Source: DATJPD01 sp036394195 (GTDB lineage Bacteria > Pseudomonadota > Alphaproteobacteria > CACIAM-22H2). From it: a stretch of 13,946 nucleotides of DNA. Position 1 is the first letter of the stretch. Every line of letters begins with the position of its first letter. Positions 13,503 to 13,946 of the stretch are shown in pieces. The notes below the pieces were generated by a model. The model did not search any database and was not told the origin of the DNA. It was given only the letters and a program-made list of their open reading frames with translations. Where the stretch lies: contig DASWFO010000287.1 of the NCBI GenBank assembly GCA_036394195.1, forward strand, positions 1 through 13,946. Reading direction: 5' to 3'. A program made the position numbers and the translations under genes.

Positions 13503-13946
13503 GTGAGGAAGCTCCTGAAGAGCGAGGCGATGCAGCGCCTGCTGGCGCTGCTCATCGCCGCCTATATGCGGCTGGTCTTCCGGCTCACCCGCTGGACGCG
13601 GCTGAACGAGGAGCCGCTCCGCCGGCGCGTCGAAACCGGCCAGCCGGTGATCACCTGCTTCTGGCACGGGCGCATGCTGCCGATGGCGAATTTCTGGCGC
13701 TACGAGATGCCGATCTCGCTGCTGGGCTCGCCGCATCGCGACGGAAGACTGATCCTGCGGACGATGCAGCATTTCGGCGTGCACAGCATCGTCGGCTCGT
13801 CGACCCGCGGCGGCAGCAAGGCCTTGCGTGCCATGGTGGGGGTGATCGAGGCCGGCGGTGCGGTGACCCTCGCCCCCGACGGGCCGCGCGGCCCGCGCAT
13901 GCGCGCCAGCCCCGGCGTCATCGCGCTTGCCAAGCTGACCGGCGTG
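13503..13946 (+). CDS. DUF374 lysophospholipid acyltransferase-family protein, 3' end beyond window
   Basis: The frame from GTG at 13503 is open through the last base (148 codons, incomplete). Translation shows DUF374 features: a hydrophobic N-terminus (LLALLIAAYMRLVFRL, 13-28), CFWHGRMLPMANFW (53-66) with the conserved HGR, SPHRDGRLI (77-85), GSSTRGGSKALRAM (98-111) and LAPDGPRGPRM (123-133). The family is related to glycerolipid and lipid A acyltransferases and is usually found beside msbA, waaA and lpxK. Its exact substrate is not established to my knowledge. The 13-bp gap after the exporter gene indicates an operon. An internal ATG at 13530 preceded by GCGAGG is an alternative start. Confidence 0.87.
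   Translation, partial: MRKLLKSEAMQRLLALLIAAYMRLVFRLTRWTRLNEEPLRRRVETGQPVITCFWHGRMLPMANFWRYEMPISLLGSPHRDGRLILRTMQHFGVHSIVGSSTRGGSKALRAMVGVIEAGGAVTLAPDGPRGPRMRASPGVIALAKLTGV

Noticed and set aside
11999..13555. 518-residue minus-strand open frame
   Set aside because: It is the complement of the exporter gene; its His/Gln/Arg-rich composition is typical of a shadow frame in GC-rich DNA, and the plus strand has all ABC motifs.

Overview
The window is a GC-rich stretch of a Gram-negative chromosome, most likely from an alphaproteobacterium. The reasons are strong G/C third-position bias, frequent GTG/TTG starts, a lipid A export gene followed by a DUF374 acyltransferase gene, a FliL protein, and a MASE4-type sensor kinase. 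No genus is assigned. No tRNA, rRNA, CRISPR array, transposase or phage gene was seen.

Left part (1-3071): a strong 31-bp palindrome lies between a possible divergent gene start running off the left edge and a two-gene oxidoreductase unit. The unit holds an Old Yellow Enzyme-type flavin oxidoreductase and a GMC-family FAD oxidoreductase, and it looks catabolic.

Membrane-lipid block (3140-6187): a diacylglycerol/lipid kinase gene is divergent from an overlapping pair, a COG2908 metallophosphoesterase and a GT4 glycosyltransferase. The pair resembles the plcP-agt phosphate-starvation lipid-remodelling operon at least as well as it resembles lipid A synthesis. The phosphoesterase would release diacylglycerol, the glycosyltransferase would glycosylate it, and the kinase would return it to phosphatidate.

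Middle accessory stretch (6188-9058): a 366-bp hairpin-rich region without a gene comes first. It is followed by a cupin, two small unrecognised proteins (one with an acidic tandem repeat), a large hairpin, an orphan LpxL/HtrB-like acyltransferase, and a possible 43-residue protein on the minus strand.

Right part (9124-13946): an orphan MASE4 histidine kinase on the minus strand is divergent from a solitary fliL gene. A near-perfect palindrome precedes fliL. A run of four back-to-back hairpins ending in an intrinsic terminator follows it. Then come an MsbA-type lipid A exporter and the first 148 codons of a DUF374 acyltransferase that continues past the right edge, probably the start of a longer lipopolysaccharide operon.

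Envelope lipids are the recurring theme: lipid kinase, phosphoesterase, glycosyltransferase, two acyltransferases and a lipid flippase.
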